The translations under genes and the position numbers were made by a program. A DNA stretch of 64,000 bases from assembly GCF_019645855.1 (NCBI RefSeq), contig NZ_CP080999.1:558001-622000 (forward strand), in the 5' to 3' direction. The notes under the pieces were generated by a model. The model did not search any database and was not told the origin of the DNA. It saw only the letters and a list, made by a program, of their open reading frames with translations. Source of the DNA: Mycobacterium malmoense. Its GTDB lineage: Bacteria > Actinomycetota > Actinomycetes > Mycobacteriales > Mycobacteriaceae. Positions 54,731 to 64,000 of this stretch are shown here, piece after piece; the stretch's first letter is position 1; each line of letters opens with the position of its first letter.

Positions 54731-55882
54731 CTAACGTGACAGCGGATCGTGCTGAATGCGTTCCGGCGGAGCACCTTTGGCGATCAGGGCGGCCTTGGTG
54801 GCGCGGACCATGGCCGGTCCGCCGCAGATCAGGATCTGTCGGTCGCCCCAGCCGCCGTATCTGGTCACCACGTCGGGCAGCCGGCCGGTTTGGCGCACGT
54901 GCAGGCCGCGTGGCGGCGTGACGTCGGGATAGTCGGCGGCCCACGACGGGTCGCGGTTGTACTCCGACACCGGCGAAACTGACAGCCACGGATTGTGCGA
55001 CGCAACCTGCCACAGCGTCGGCAGGTCGTAGAGCTCGCAGCGGTAGCGAGCGCCGAAGAACAGGTGCACCCGCGGGTTCACCGCGTACCGGCTGAGGTCC
55101 ATGATCAGCGCCCGCAGCGGCGCCAGGCCGGTGCTACCGGCCACCATCAGCACGTCCCCGCCGTCCCGGTCGACCCGCAGGCCGCCGTGCGGGCTGGACA
55201 ACCGCCACCGGTCGCCGGGTCGGGTTTCGTTGACGATGGCGGTGCTGACCAGGCCGCCGGGAACCAGGCGGACATGGAACTCGATCCCGCCGTCCGGGTT
55301 GGCCGGAATCGCGGGGCTCAGGTAGCGCCAGCGGCGCGGGCACTGCGGAACGTGGACGTTGACGTACTGGCCGGGGTGATAGTGCATCGGGCGATCCAGC
55401 CGCAGCCGAATCACCGCGAGATCGCGCGACACCCGCATGTGCTCGACGACCGTGCCGTCCCACCAGGCGGGACCCTCGTCGGCGTCGGCGGCCCCGCTCA
55501 TCACGCCGGTGATCAGGTTGAGCGACTGCCGCGCCGCCGCGTCGACGGCATCGGTCCAGGAACCGCCCAGGTGAGCGCGCAGCGTGGCATACAACGCGCG
55601 ACCCAACGTGTCGTAATGGCTGGGCAGCACACCGTATTTGCGGTGATCGCGGCCCAACTGGGCGAGAAAAGCCACCGGCTCCGCGGCGCGCTGCTCGACC
55701 AGTTCGCCGTAGACCCAGTGCAACGCGTGGGCGAAAGCGGCTCGCTGGCCGTCCATTTCGGGCGGGAACAGGTCGCGTACCGAAACGTCGAGCGCAAACC
55801 AGTGGGTGTAGAACCGGTGGACGAGGTCGGGAGTGAACGCGTCGCGCAGCACCCGCAACGCGTCCCGGTCCTCGAGGCTCAC
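54731..55882 (-). CDS. Type II flavohemoprotein, Rv0385-like
   Basis: The 383-aa protein has a divergent globin domain (to about residue 135: FTPDLVHRFYTHWFALDVSVRDLF, HALHWVYGELV), an FAD domain (HYHPGQYVNVHVPQCPRRWRYLSPA, GGLVSTAIVNETRPGD) and an NAD domain (MVAGSTGLAPLRALI, QILICGGPAMVRA). Rv0385 was reported as a type II flavohemoglobin with D-lactate dehydrogenase activity rather than NO dioxygenase. GTG 55882 gives the N-terminus SLEDRDALRVL of that group. It diverges from clpB, as in M. tuberculosis. Confidence 0.85.
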   Translation of the reverse strand: MSLEDRDALRVLRDAFTPDLVHRFYTHWFALDVSVRDLFPPEMDGQRAAFAHALHWVYGELVEQRAAEPVAFLAQLGRDHRKYGVLPSHYDTLGRALYATLRAHLGGSWTDAVDAAARQSLNLITGVMSGAADADEGPAWWDGTVVEHMRVSRDLAVIRLRLDRPMHYHPGQYVNVHVPQCPRRWRYLSPAIPANPDGGIEFHVRLVPGGLVSTAIVNETRPGDRWRLSSPHGGLRVDRDGGDVLMVAGSTGLAPLRALIMDLSRYAVNPRVHLFFGARYRCELYDLPTLWQVASHNPWLSVSPVSEYNRDPSWAADYPDVTPPRGLHVRQTGRLPDVVTRYGGWGDRQILICGGPAMVRATKAALIAKGAPPERIQHDPLSR

Positions 55883-56013
55883 GGGGCTCGATTCTAGGAA
55901 CGCGTCGCCGAGCGTGCACTCAGTGCGAAAATCGGCGCCGAAAGTCGCCGTGGGTACACGTTCGGCGAGCCGCGCCGGCACGCGGCCCAACCGCCGGCAG
56001 GAAACTGCTGTAA

Positions 56014-56034
56014 GTTGAGCGGAACAGACTCAAC
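56014..56034. promoter_or_regulatory. HspR-associated inverted repeat (clpB)
   Basis: GTTGAGC-N7-ACTCAAC is a well-formed HAIR element, 59 bp before the clpB GTG, overlapping the SigH-like -35. It should place clpB under HspR like the dnaK operon. Confidence 0.85.
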
Positions 56035-56046
56035 CTTGACGGCGTT
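56021..56046 (+). promoter_or_regulatory. SigH-like promoter of clpB
   Basis: GGAAC (56021-56025), 18 bases, GTT (56044-56046). The -35 lies within the HAIR spacer, so HspR would exclude the polymerase. Spacing equals that before dnaK. Confidence 0.6.
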
Positions 56047-56092
56047 GAACATCGCGACAAGCATTTTCCCCAAGTACTCGAACGGAGGTGTC

Positions 56093-58639
<2,547 letters not shown>

Positions 58640-58683
58640 GCATCGGCGCTTTCTGGAGGTGAGGGCCGGCTAGGGGGCGATCA

Positions 58684-60459
58684 ATGACGAGCAACGAAGA
58701 GGCGGTCTTCCTCCCGGCGTCCGGGTACGACGAGGCGGCCGACCCGATCGTGTTCGGCAAGTTCGATCCGGGTACCAGGGTCCTGCCGGCCGGCTTTCAG
58801 ACCACGCCGCAGTTCCATCCGCTCCCCGTCGACATCGTGTTCGAGAAGGACACCGCCGTCAGGCTGCGCGACGGATCGACGATCTACGTCGACGTGTTCC
58901 GCCCGGTCGGCACCGAGAAGGTGCCCGTCATCGTCGCCTGGAGTCCCTACGGCAAGAGCGGCGGCACGCTGCCGAGGAACCGGAATATGTTCAATGTCCT
59001 GGGAATCGACCAGAGCCAGCTTTCCGGATTGGGAAAGTTCGAGGGGCCCGACCCCGCGTTCTGGTGCGCGCACGGTTATGCCGTGTGCAACCCGGACGCG
59101 CGTGGCGTCTACCACTGCGAGGGAGACAGCGTCTTCCCCGGGGAGCAGGACGGCCGAGACTGTCACGATCTGATCGAGTGGCTTGCCGCCGCGGACTGGT
59201 GCACCGGCAAGGTCGCCATGTGCGGAAATTCCTACCTCGCGATCTCGCAGTGGTTCACCGCGGCGCAGCGGCCGCCGCACTTGGCCGCGATAGCCCCGTG
59301 GGAAGGCATGAGCGATCTCTATCGCGACCTCGTCATGCGCGGGGGAATGCCCGATTTCGGTTTCCCCGCGATGTGGGCGACGTCGTACGTCGGCAAGAAC
59401 AGGCGAGAGGACCTCGTCGCGGAAGCGCAACGCTACCCGCTCATGAACGACCTGTGGGAGTCCAAGATCGCGCGCTTGGAACGGATCACGGTGCCGGCCT
59501 ACGTCGTCGCCAGCTACTCAAACTTGATCCACACACCCGGGACATTCCGTGGCTGGCGCCAGATCGGTTCACCCGACAAGTGGCTGCGCATCCACAACAC
59601 CATGGAATGGCCCGACTTCAACGACGAGGCGCACAAGCGCGACCTGCTTCGCTTCTTCGACCATTATCTGAAGGGCCAGGACAACGGCTGGGTGGACACC
59701 CCCCGGGTGCGCTACTCGCTACTGGATCTCGAAGGCAACGACCGCGTCGACGTCCCTGCGGCCGAATTCCCGCCGGACGACGTCAGCTACGTCAAGTACT
59801 ACCTCGACGGCAGGTCCCAGACTCTGGTCGATGAGGCGCCCGCGAGCGCCGCGGCAACGAGTTACGACGCGGTGGCGGATCGAGACGGCGTGTCCTTCGT
59901 CGTCCGCTTCGACACCGAAACCGAACTCGTCGGCTATCCGAAGGTGCGGCTCTGGGTCGAATCCGACGGCTGGGACGACATGGATCTGTTCGTCTTCTTG
60001 CAGAAGCTCGACGCCGGCGGCCGGCACCTCCAGCAGTTCAACGTTCCCAACCATGGCGAGCCCATCGCCACCCTGACCCGCGACGGCGCGGCGATTCTGA
60101 AGTACAAGGGTTCCAATGGGCGACTGCGCGTTTCCATGCGGCATCTGGACGAAGCGACCTCGACCGACGCCGTGCCCATTCACAGCTTTGATCGCATCGA
60201 GAAACTCAAGCCCGGCATGATCGTTCCCGTCGAGATCGACATGTTTCCCGTCGGACTGGCATTTCATCCCGGCGAGCAGTTGCGCCTCGTCATCAGCGGC
60301 TACAACCTTTTGGGCGGTGTGATGCCGAACCTTTCGACAGGTTCGCCTGTGCCGCAGAATCTTGCGACGGTCGTCCCCGACAACCATGGACGGCACATCA
60401 TCCATACCGGGGGGTCGCATGCTTCGTACCTGCAGCTTCCGGTCAAACCAGTGTCGTGA
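58684..60459 (+). CDS. CocE/NonD-family alpha/beta-hydrolase (X-Pro peptidase type)
   Basis: The 591-aa protein has the CocE layout: hydrolase core with VAMCGNSYLAISQWF (nucleophile Ser in GNSY), ARGVYHCEGDS, PVIVAWSPYGKSGG, then a C-terminal jelly roll (VRLWVESDGWDDMDLFVFLQKLD, HPGEQLRLVISGYN). It probably hydrolyses esters or acyl-peptide bonds. ATG 58684 follows the clpB stop by 44 bp. In M. tuberculosis, as I recall, ttfA follows clpB directly, so this gene may be an insertion. Confidence 0.85.
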   Translation: MTSNEEAVFLPASGYDEAADPIVFGKFDPGTRVLPAGFQTTPQFHPLPVDIVFEKDTAVRLRDGSTIYVDVFRPVGTEKVPVIVAWSPYGKSGGTLPRNRNMFNVLGIDQSQLSGLGKFEGPDPAFWCAHGYAVCNPDARGVYHCEGDSVFPGEQDGRDCHDLIEWLAAADWCTGKVAMCGNSYLAISQWFTAAQRPPHLAAIAPWEGMSDLYRDLVMRGGMPDFGFPAMWATSYVGKNRREDLVAEAQRYPLMNDLWESKIARLERITVPAYVVASYSNLIHTPGTFRGWRQIGSPDKWLRIHNTMEWPDFNDEAHKRDLLRFFDHYLKGQDNGWVDTPRVRYSLLDLEGNDRVDVPAAEFPPDDVSYVKYYLDGRSQTLVDEAPASAAATSYDAVADRDGVSFVVRFDTETELVGYPKVRLWVESDGWDDMDLFVFLQKLDAGGRHLQQFNVPNHGEPIATLTRDGAAILKYKGSNGRLRVSMRHLDEATSTDAVPIHSFDRIEKLKPGMIVPVEIDMFPVGLAFHPGEQLRLVISGYNLLGGVMPNLSTGSPVPQNLATVVPDNHGRHIIHTGGSHASYLQLPVKPVS

Positions 60460-60583
60460 GGCGGGTGCCAGCCGATGGCGTACCTTAGGCCGTCGACGGT
60501 CGCAACCGAGGCGGCAAACCTTAATTCGGTTGTGACCTGGTCGGATTCTCGGTTCCGGCCCAACAGCAGATACCCTGTGTGGG

Positions 60584-61447
60584 ATGGTTCCCCTCTGGTT
60601 CACGCTGTCCGCACTGTGCTTTGTCGGTGCGGCGGTGCTGCTGTACGTCGACATCGATCGACGCCGCGGGCGCAGCAGGCGCCGTAAGTCGTGGGCACGG
60701 TCGCACGGATTCGACTACGAGCGTGAATCGACCGAGATCCTGAAGCGCTGGAAGCGCGGCGTGATGTCGACGGTGGGTGACGTCCCCGCCCGCGACGTCG
60801 TGCTGGGCCAGATCCGCGGCGAGGCGGTGTACATCTTCGACCTCGAAGAGGTCGCTACGGTGATCGCGCTGCACCGCAAGGTGGGCACCAACGTCGTCGT
60901 CGACCTGCGGCTCAAGGGACTCAAAGAGCCGCGGGAGAACGACATTTGGCTGCTGGGGGCGATCGGGCCGCGGATGGTGTATTCCACCAACCTGGATGCC
61001 GCCCGGCGCGCCTGCGACCGCCGCATGGTCACCTTCGCGCACACCGCACCCGACTGCGCCGAGATCATGTGGAACGAGCAGAACTGGACGCTGGTCGCCA
61101 TGCCGGTCTCCAGCACGCGCGCCCAATGGGACGAGGGCCTGCGCACCATACGCCAGTTCAACGACCTGCTGCGGGTGTTGCCGCCGGTGCCCCAGGAGAC
61201 TCCTCAGGAGGCGGGAGCGCCCGCGAGACCTCGCAGCGCGTCGCCGAGCCGTCCGCTGGCGCCGGCCGGTCGCGCGGAGTTGCCACCCAGGCGCGCGCAG
61301 CAGGATGTGGCCGGGCTGCTCGGCGACCGCCGCGCCCCCGAGCCGATGCGCCGCGACCAGGGCCACGCGGAGGGCCGCACGGAAGCCATTCGCCGCCCGC
61401 CGCCGACCGGACGCAATGGCCATCAGGCCACCAACTACCAGCGCTGA
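60584..61447 (+). CDS. ttfA: Trehalose monomycolate transport factor TtfA-like (Rv0383c orthologue)
   Basis: The 287-aa protein has one N-terminal helix (LWFTLSALCFVGAAVLLYVDI) followed by RRRGRSRRRK and a cytoplasmic domain (GFDYERESTEILKRWKRG, NDIWLLGAIGPRMVYSTNLDAA), with a disordered Pro/Arg-rich tail. The known homologue is an essential partner of MmpL3 in export of trehalose monomycolate. Position between clpB and pyrE supports orthology. Confidence 0.88.
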   Translation: MVPLWFTLSALCFVGAAVLLYVDIDRRRGRSRRRKSWARSHGFDYERESTEILKRWKRGVMSTVGDVPARDVVLGQIRGEAVYIFDLEEVATVIALHRKVGTNVVVDLRLKGLKEPRENDIWLLGAIGPRMVYSTNLDAARRACDRRMVTFAHTAPDCAEIMWNEQNWTLVAMPVSSTRAQWDEGLRTIRQFNDLLRVLPPVPQETPQEAGAPARPRSASPSRPLAPAGRAELPPRRAQQDVAGLLGDRRAPEPMRRDQGHAEGRTEAIRRPPPTGRNGHQATNYQR

Positions 61448-61525
61448 TAGCGGGCCGGGCGGGCCAATCCCCGGTCAGTACACTGTCGCTCATGTTGCGT
61501 CCCGTAGCACGAGCCGGCGGTGGTC

Positions 61526-62065
61526 GTGGCCGCGACTGAGCGCGACGAGTTGGCCGAGCTGGTGCGGCGGCTATCGGTGGTACACGGCCGGGTCACGCTG
61601 TCGTCGGGAAAAGAGGCCGACTACTACGTCGACCTGCGCCGCGCCACCCTGCACCACCGCGCCTCGGCGTTGATCGGCGCGCTGATGCGCGAACTCACCA
61701 GCGACTGGGACTACGCGGTCGTCGGCGGCCTGACCCTGGGCGCCGACCCGGTCGCGACCGCCATCATGCACGCGCCCGGGCGTCCCATCGACGCGTTTGT
61801 CGTGCGCAAATCGGTGAAAACCCATGGGCTGCAACGCCTTATCGAAGGGTCCGAGGTTGCCGGTCAGCGGGCGTTGGTGGTGGAAGACACCAGCACCACG
61901 GGCGCCTCGGCGCTGACGGCGGTGCGCGCCGTCCGGGACGCGGGCGGCGAGGTGGTCGGCGTGGCCACCGTGGTGGACCGCGCCACCGGCGCCGCCGAGG
62001 TGATCCAAGCCGAGGGGCTGCCCTACCGCAGCGTGCTGGGCCTTGCCGACCTTGGGCTGGACTAG
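61526..62065 (+). CDS. pyrE: Orotate phosphoribosyltransferase
   Basis: The 179-aa protein is PyrE: GRVTLSSGKEADYYVDLRRATL, VVGGLTLGADPVATAI, VVRKSVKTHGLQRLIEG and the PRPP motif ALVVEDTSTTGASALTAV. It makes OMP in pyrimidine synthesis. GTG 61526 gives the same length as I recall for Rv0382c; GTG 61520 would add two residues. Confidence 0.94.
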   Translation: MAATERDELAELVRRLSVVHGRVTLSSGKEADYYVDLRRATLHHRASALIGALMRELTSDWDYAVVGGLTLGADPVATAIMHAPGRPIDAFVVRKSVKTHGLQRLIEGSEVAGQRALVVEDTSTTGASALTAVRAVRDAGGEVVGVATVVDRATGAAEVIQAEGLPYRSVLGLADLGLD

Positions 62066-62080
62066 GCCGCGGGATCACTT

Positions 62081-62971
62081 GTGCGCACTTTCATTGCGAT
62101 GGCCGCATGCCTGGCCTTCTGTCTGGTGGGCTGCTCGGGCGCCGGCCATCCCGCCCGTGTCTATGGCGCGCAGGGCGCGCGGCTCGGTGAATCGTTGGCG
62201 CTGCTGGGCTGGAACATGTCGGTGTCGAATCTGCGCTGGGACGGCGACTATGTGCTGATCGACGTGGACGCGTCGCCGAAGGATCCGCACGCGCCGCACG
62301 CCAAACCCGAGGACATTCGCTTCGGGCTCTATGGCGCGCTGGCGCACCCGATGGAGTCCACCGGGCTGGGCAGTTGCGACGACGCGACGGCCGATGTCGC
62401 CTCGCGGCTGTCGGCGCCTCCCGACCGGCTCACCGGCACGGTTTGCCTTGGGCCGCTGAAGGATCGAAGCCAGGTCCGTGGCGTGTACAGCTATTCACCG
62501 CGCGACCGGATCCCGAACACCTCGGCGGCCTACCCGGCGGCGTTTCCGGTGGGGTTGCTGCCGACCAACGGCAGCGACACCGGCCTGGTGGTCAAGACCG
62601 TCAGCCTGTCGGCCTGGCGCGCCGACGGCAGCCCGGTGACCAATGCGCAGCTCGGCGACCCGGCCGCCTTCAACGGCAACGGCTACATGCTGCTGGGGTT
62701 GGAGGCCGACGCGGTCGCGGCCCGCTATCGCGACGACTCCGCCAAGCGCGGCGGCCCGATGATGCTGCTCGCATCGCCGAGCTTGCCCGGCCGCGGGTTG
62801 AACCCGGCCTGCGCGGCGTACGGGTCGTCGGTGCTGATCCTGCCCGACGCGTCGTTGGACTCGGTGCACGTCAACGCGTCGTTGTGCACCCAGGGCGAAA
62901 TCAACGACGCGTTGCTGTATGCGACCGTGGCGGTAGACGGCACGCACGCCGGCGTGTGGACCGGCAAGTGA
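62081..62971 (+). CDS. Putative lipoprotein, Rv0381c-like
   Basis: The 296-aa protein has a short lipoprotein signal with lipobox LVGC (Cys near residue 18), then an exported domain: ESLALLGWNMSVSNLRWDGDYVLIDVDAS, FGLYGALAHPMESTGLGSC, VSLSAWRADGSPVTNAQLGD. Several Cys could pair. No known domain is recognised. Start GTG 62081; its stop overlaps the next GTG (GTGA). Confidence 0.75.
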   Translation: MRTFIAMAACLAFCLVGCSGAGHPARVYGAQGARLGESLALLGWNMSVSNLRWDGDYVLIDVDASPKDPHAPHAKPEDIRFGLYGALAHPMESTGLGSCDDATADVASRLSAPPDRLTGTVCLGPLKDRSQVRGVYSYSPRDRIPNTSAAYPAAFPVGLLPTNGSDTGLVVKTVSLSAWRADGSPVTNAQLGDPAAFNGNGYMLLGLEADAVAARYRDDSAKRGGPMMLLASPSLPGRGLNPACAAYGSSVLILPDASLDSVHVNASLCTQGEINDALLYATVAVDGTHAGVWTGK

Positions 62972-63615
62972 GCGAACCCGGCCCCACTGAGTGGGGGACA
63001 CCGGCGGCCGGCGGTGTCGGGCCCTGGGCGGGCGACCTCCCCGATGACCCACGGTATGATCCAATCCTGTTGCGCGACGGCGACACTCGCAATGTCGTCG
63101 ACGCCTACCGGTATTGGACCCGGGAGGCGATCATCGCCGACATCGATACGCGCCGTCAGCCGCTCCATGTGGCGATCGAGAACTTCGGCCACGACGCCAA
63201 CATCGGCTCGGTGGTGCGCACCGCCAACGCCTTTGCGGTGGACACCGTGCACATCGTGGGGAGGCGGCGGTGGAATCGCCGCGGCGCCATGGTGACCGAC
63301 CGTTATCAGCGGCTATGCCATCACGACAGCACCGCCGAACTGCTGGACTTCGCGGCCGGTGCCGGTTTGACCGTGATCGCGGTGGATAACGTCCCGGGCG
63401 CGGCGCGGCTGGAGGACACCGAGCTGCCGCGAGAATGTCTGCTGGTGTTCGGCCAGGAGGGTCCCGGCATCACCGACGACGCCCGGGCGGGCGCGGCTTT
63501 GACGGTGGCGATCGCCCAGTTCGGCTCGACGCGCAGCATCAACGCCGGCGTTGCCGCCGGGATCGCGATGCATGCCTGGATCCGCCAGCACGCGGACCTG
63601 TCTCGCGCCTGGTGA
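62968..63615 (+). CDS. TrmH/SpoU-family RNA 2'-O-methyltransferase, Rv0380c-like
   Basis: The 215-aa protein shows the three SPOUT motifs: NIGSVVRTANAFAVDTVHIVG, LLVFGQEGPGITDDA and STRSINAGVAAGIAMHAW. It probably methylates a ribose in tRNA or rRNA; the site is unknown. GTG 62968 overlaps the preceding stop, so it is translationally coupled to the lipoprotein gene. Confidence 0.9.
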   Translation: MSEPGPTEWGTPAAGGVGPWAGDLPDDPRYDPILLRDGDTRNVVDAYRYWTREAIIADIDTRRQPLHVAIENFGHDANIGSVVRTANAFAVDTVHIVGRRRWNRRGAMVTDRYQRLCHHDSTAELLDFAAGAGLTVIAVDNVPGAARLEDTELPRECLLVFGQEGPGITDDARAGAALTVAIAQFGSTRSINAGVAAGIAMHAWIRQHADLSRAW

Positions 63616-63617
63616 CG

Positions 63618-63722
63618 TCTTCGAGTGTGCGCCCTTGGCTTCGAGTGTGAAGTGGCGGCGGGACTTCGCCGCGGATTCCCGCCCTGAGCGCGCACTCAAC
63701 GCCCAGAGCACACACTCAACGG
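63618..63722. repeat. CGAGTGTG direct and inverted repeats
   Basis: TTCGAGTGTG occurs twice (63619 and 63640 region), and CGCACTCAACG and CACACTCAACG follow near 63690-63722 in inverted sense, around a GC-rich hairpin (GGCGGGACTTCGCCGC). Similar motifs are scattered between mycobacterial genes, from memory. It may form a terminator-like fold between the RNA methylase and GH76 genes. Confidence 0.5.
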
Positions 63723-63750
63723 AATACGGCATGAGGCAGGATCGACGGGT

Positions 63751-64000
63751 ATGGATCAGCTATGGGCCAACCGGGCGGCCAGCTCCGAAGCCGCTGTCGC
63801 GCAACGACACCTGAAACGGCTGTGGGCGCTGCCCGGAACCCAGCTGGGAGTGGTGGCCTGGCCGTCGACCCGTAAGGACCGGCTGTTCGGCACCTGGCAC
63901 TACTGGTGGCAGGCCCACCTGCTGGATTGCCTGGTCGACGCGCAGCTGCGCGACCCGCGGCCGGACCGGCGCGCCAAGATCAACCGGCAGGTCCGGTCGC
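63751..64000 (+). CDS. GH76-family alpha-1,6-mannanase-like protein (5' part)
   Basis: Only the first 83 residues lie in the window; the frame is open at the edge. MDQLWANRAASSEAAVAQRH, LPGTQLGVVAWPSTRKDRLFGTWH and YWWQAHLLDCLVDAQ match the start of glycoside hydrolase family 76 as I recall from Rv0365c. Such enzymes cleave alpha-1,6-mannan. No signal peptide is seen. Confidence 0.7.
   Translation, partial: MDQLWANRAASSEAAVAQRHLKRLWALPGTQLGVVAWPSTRKDRLFGTWHYWWQAHLLDCLVDAQLRDPRPDRRAKINRQVRS

Overview
The window is chromosomal DNA of a Mycobacterium, most likely a slow-growing non-tuberculous species. The base composition is GC-rich with many GTG/TTG starts. The gene order follows M. tuberculosis H37Rv in blocks (from memory): Rv0309-Rv0315, tRNA-Gly/dcd/udgA, rmlA, aspC/etfD, dnaK-grpE-dnaJ-hspR, and clpB/ttfA/pyrE. 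No plasmid, complete IS, prophage or CRISPR was seen.

Layout. 0.2-13.4 kb: an L,D-transpeptidase-like exported protein, a TetR/SnoaL pair, an Rv0311-Rv0313-like block with a membrane-anchored Hsp70-like protein, an oxidoreductase, facing PadR-like and MarR-like regulators, a GH16 glucanase, a GT-C glycosyltransferase, two tandem GAP-family membrane proteins and a DUF732/HExxH pair. 13.5-16.3 kb: a small islet between a 3'-end fragment of tRNA-Gly(CCC) and the intact gene; it carries an AbiEi/AbiEii (MenA/MenT-type) toxin-antitoxin pair, with a restriction-enzyme-like remnant just outside. 16.3-29.3 kb: dcd, three tandem paralogues with a degenerate Hsp70-like domain, one membrane segment and a Pro/Gly-rich tail, then udgA, small enzymes, rmlA, a YibE/F protein, the aspC aminotransferase and a mazF remnant. 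29.3-35.3 kb: etfD and a cluster of one Hsp70-like and two small anchored Thr-rich proteins. 35.3-54.7 kb: an accessory stretch with three GjpA-like (putative outer-membrane porin) paralogues, a duplicated roughly 1.07-kb non-coding segment, a lipoprotein, an amidohydrolase/aldehyde dehydrogenase/LysR set, the dnaK operon, a RelJK/YefM-YoeB module, a methyltransferase and an aldose epimerase. 54.7-64 kb: an Rv0385-like flavohemoprotein divergent from clpB, then CocE hydrolase, ttfA, pyrE, a lipoprotein, a SPOUT RNA methylase and the start of a GH76 gene.

How the parts work together. The dnaK operon and clpB form one heat-shock regulon: both have HspR-type inverted repeats and SigH-like GGAAC-N18-GTT promoters, and HspR is encoded at the end of the dnaK operon. 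Envelope functions dominate the rest: mycolate transport (ttfA), sugar nucleotides (udgA, rmlA), wall carbohydrate enzymes (GH16, GH76, GT-C), porin-like proteins, and five anchored proteins with canonical or degenerate Hsp70-like cytoplasmic domains. The least explained parts are this Hsp70-like family and the duplicated non-coding segments upstream of two porin-like genes. All homology statements come from reading the sequence and remembered families; no database search was run.
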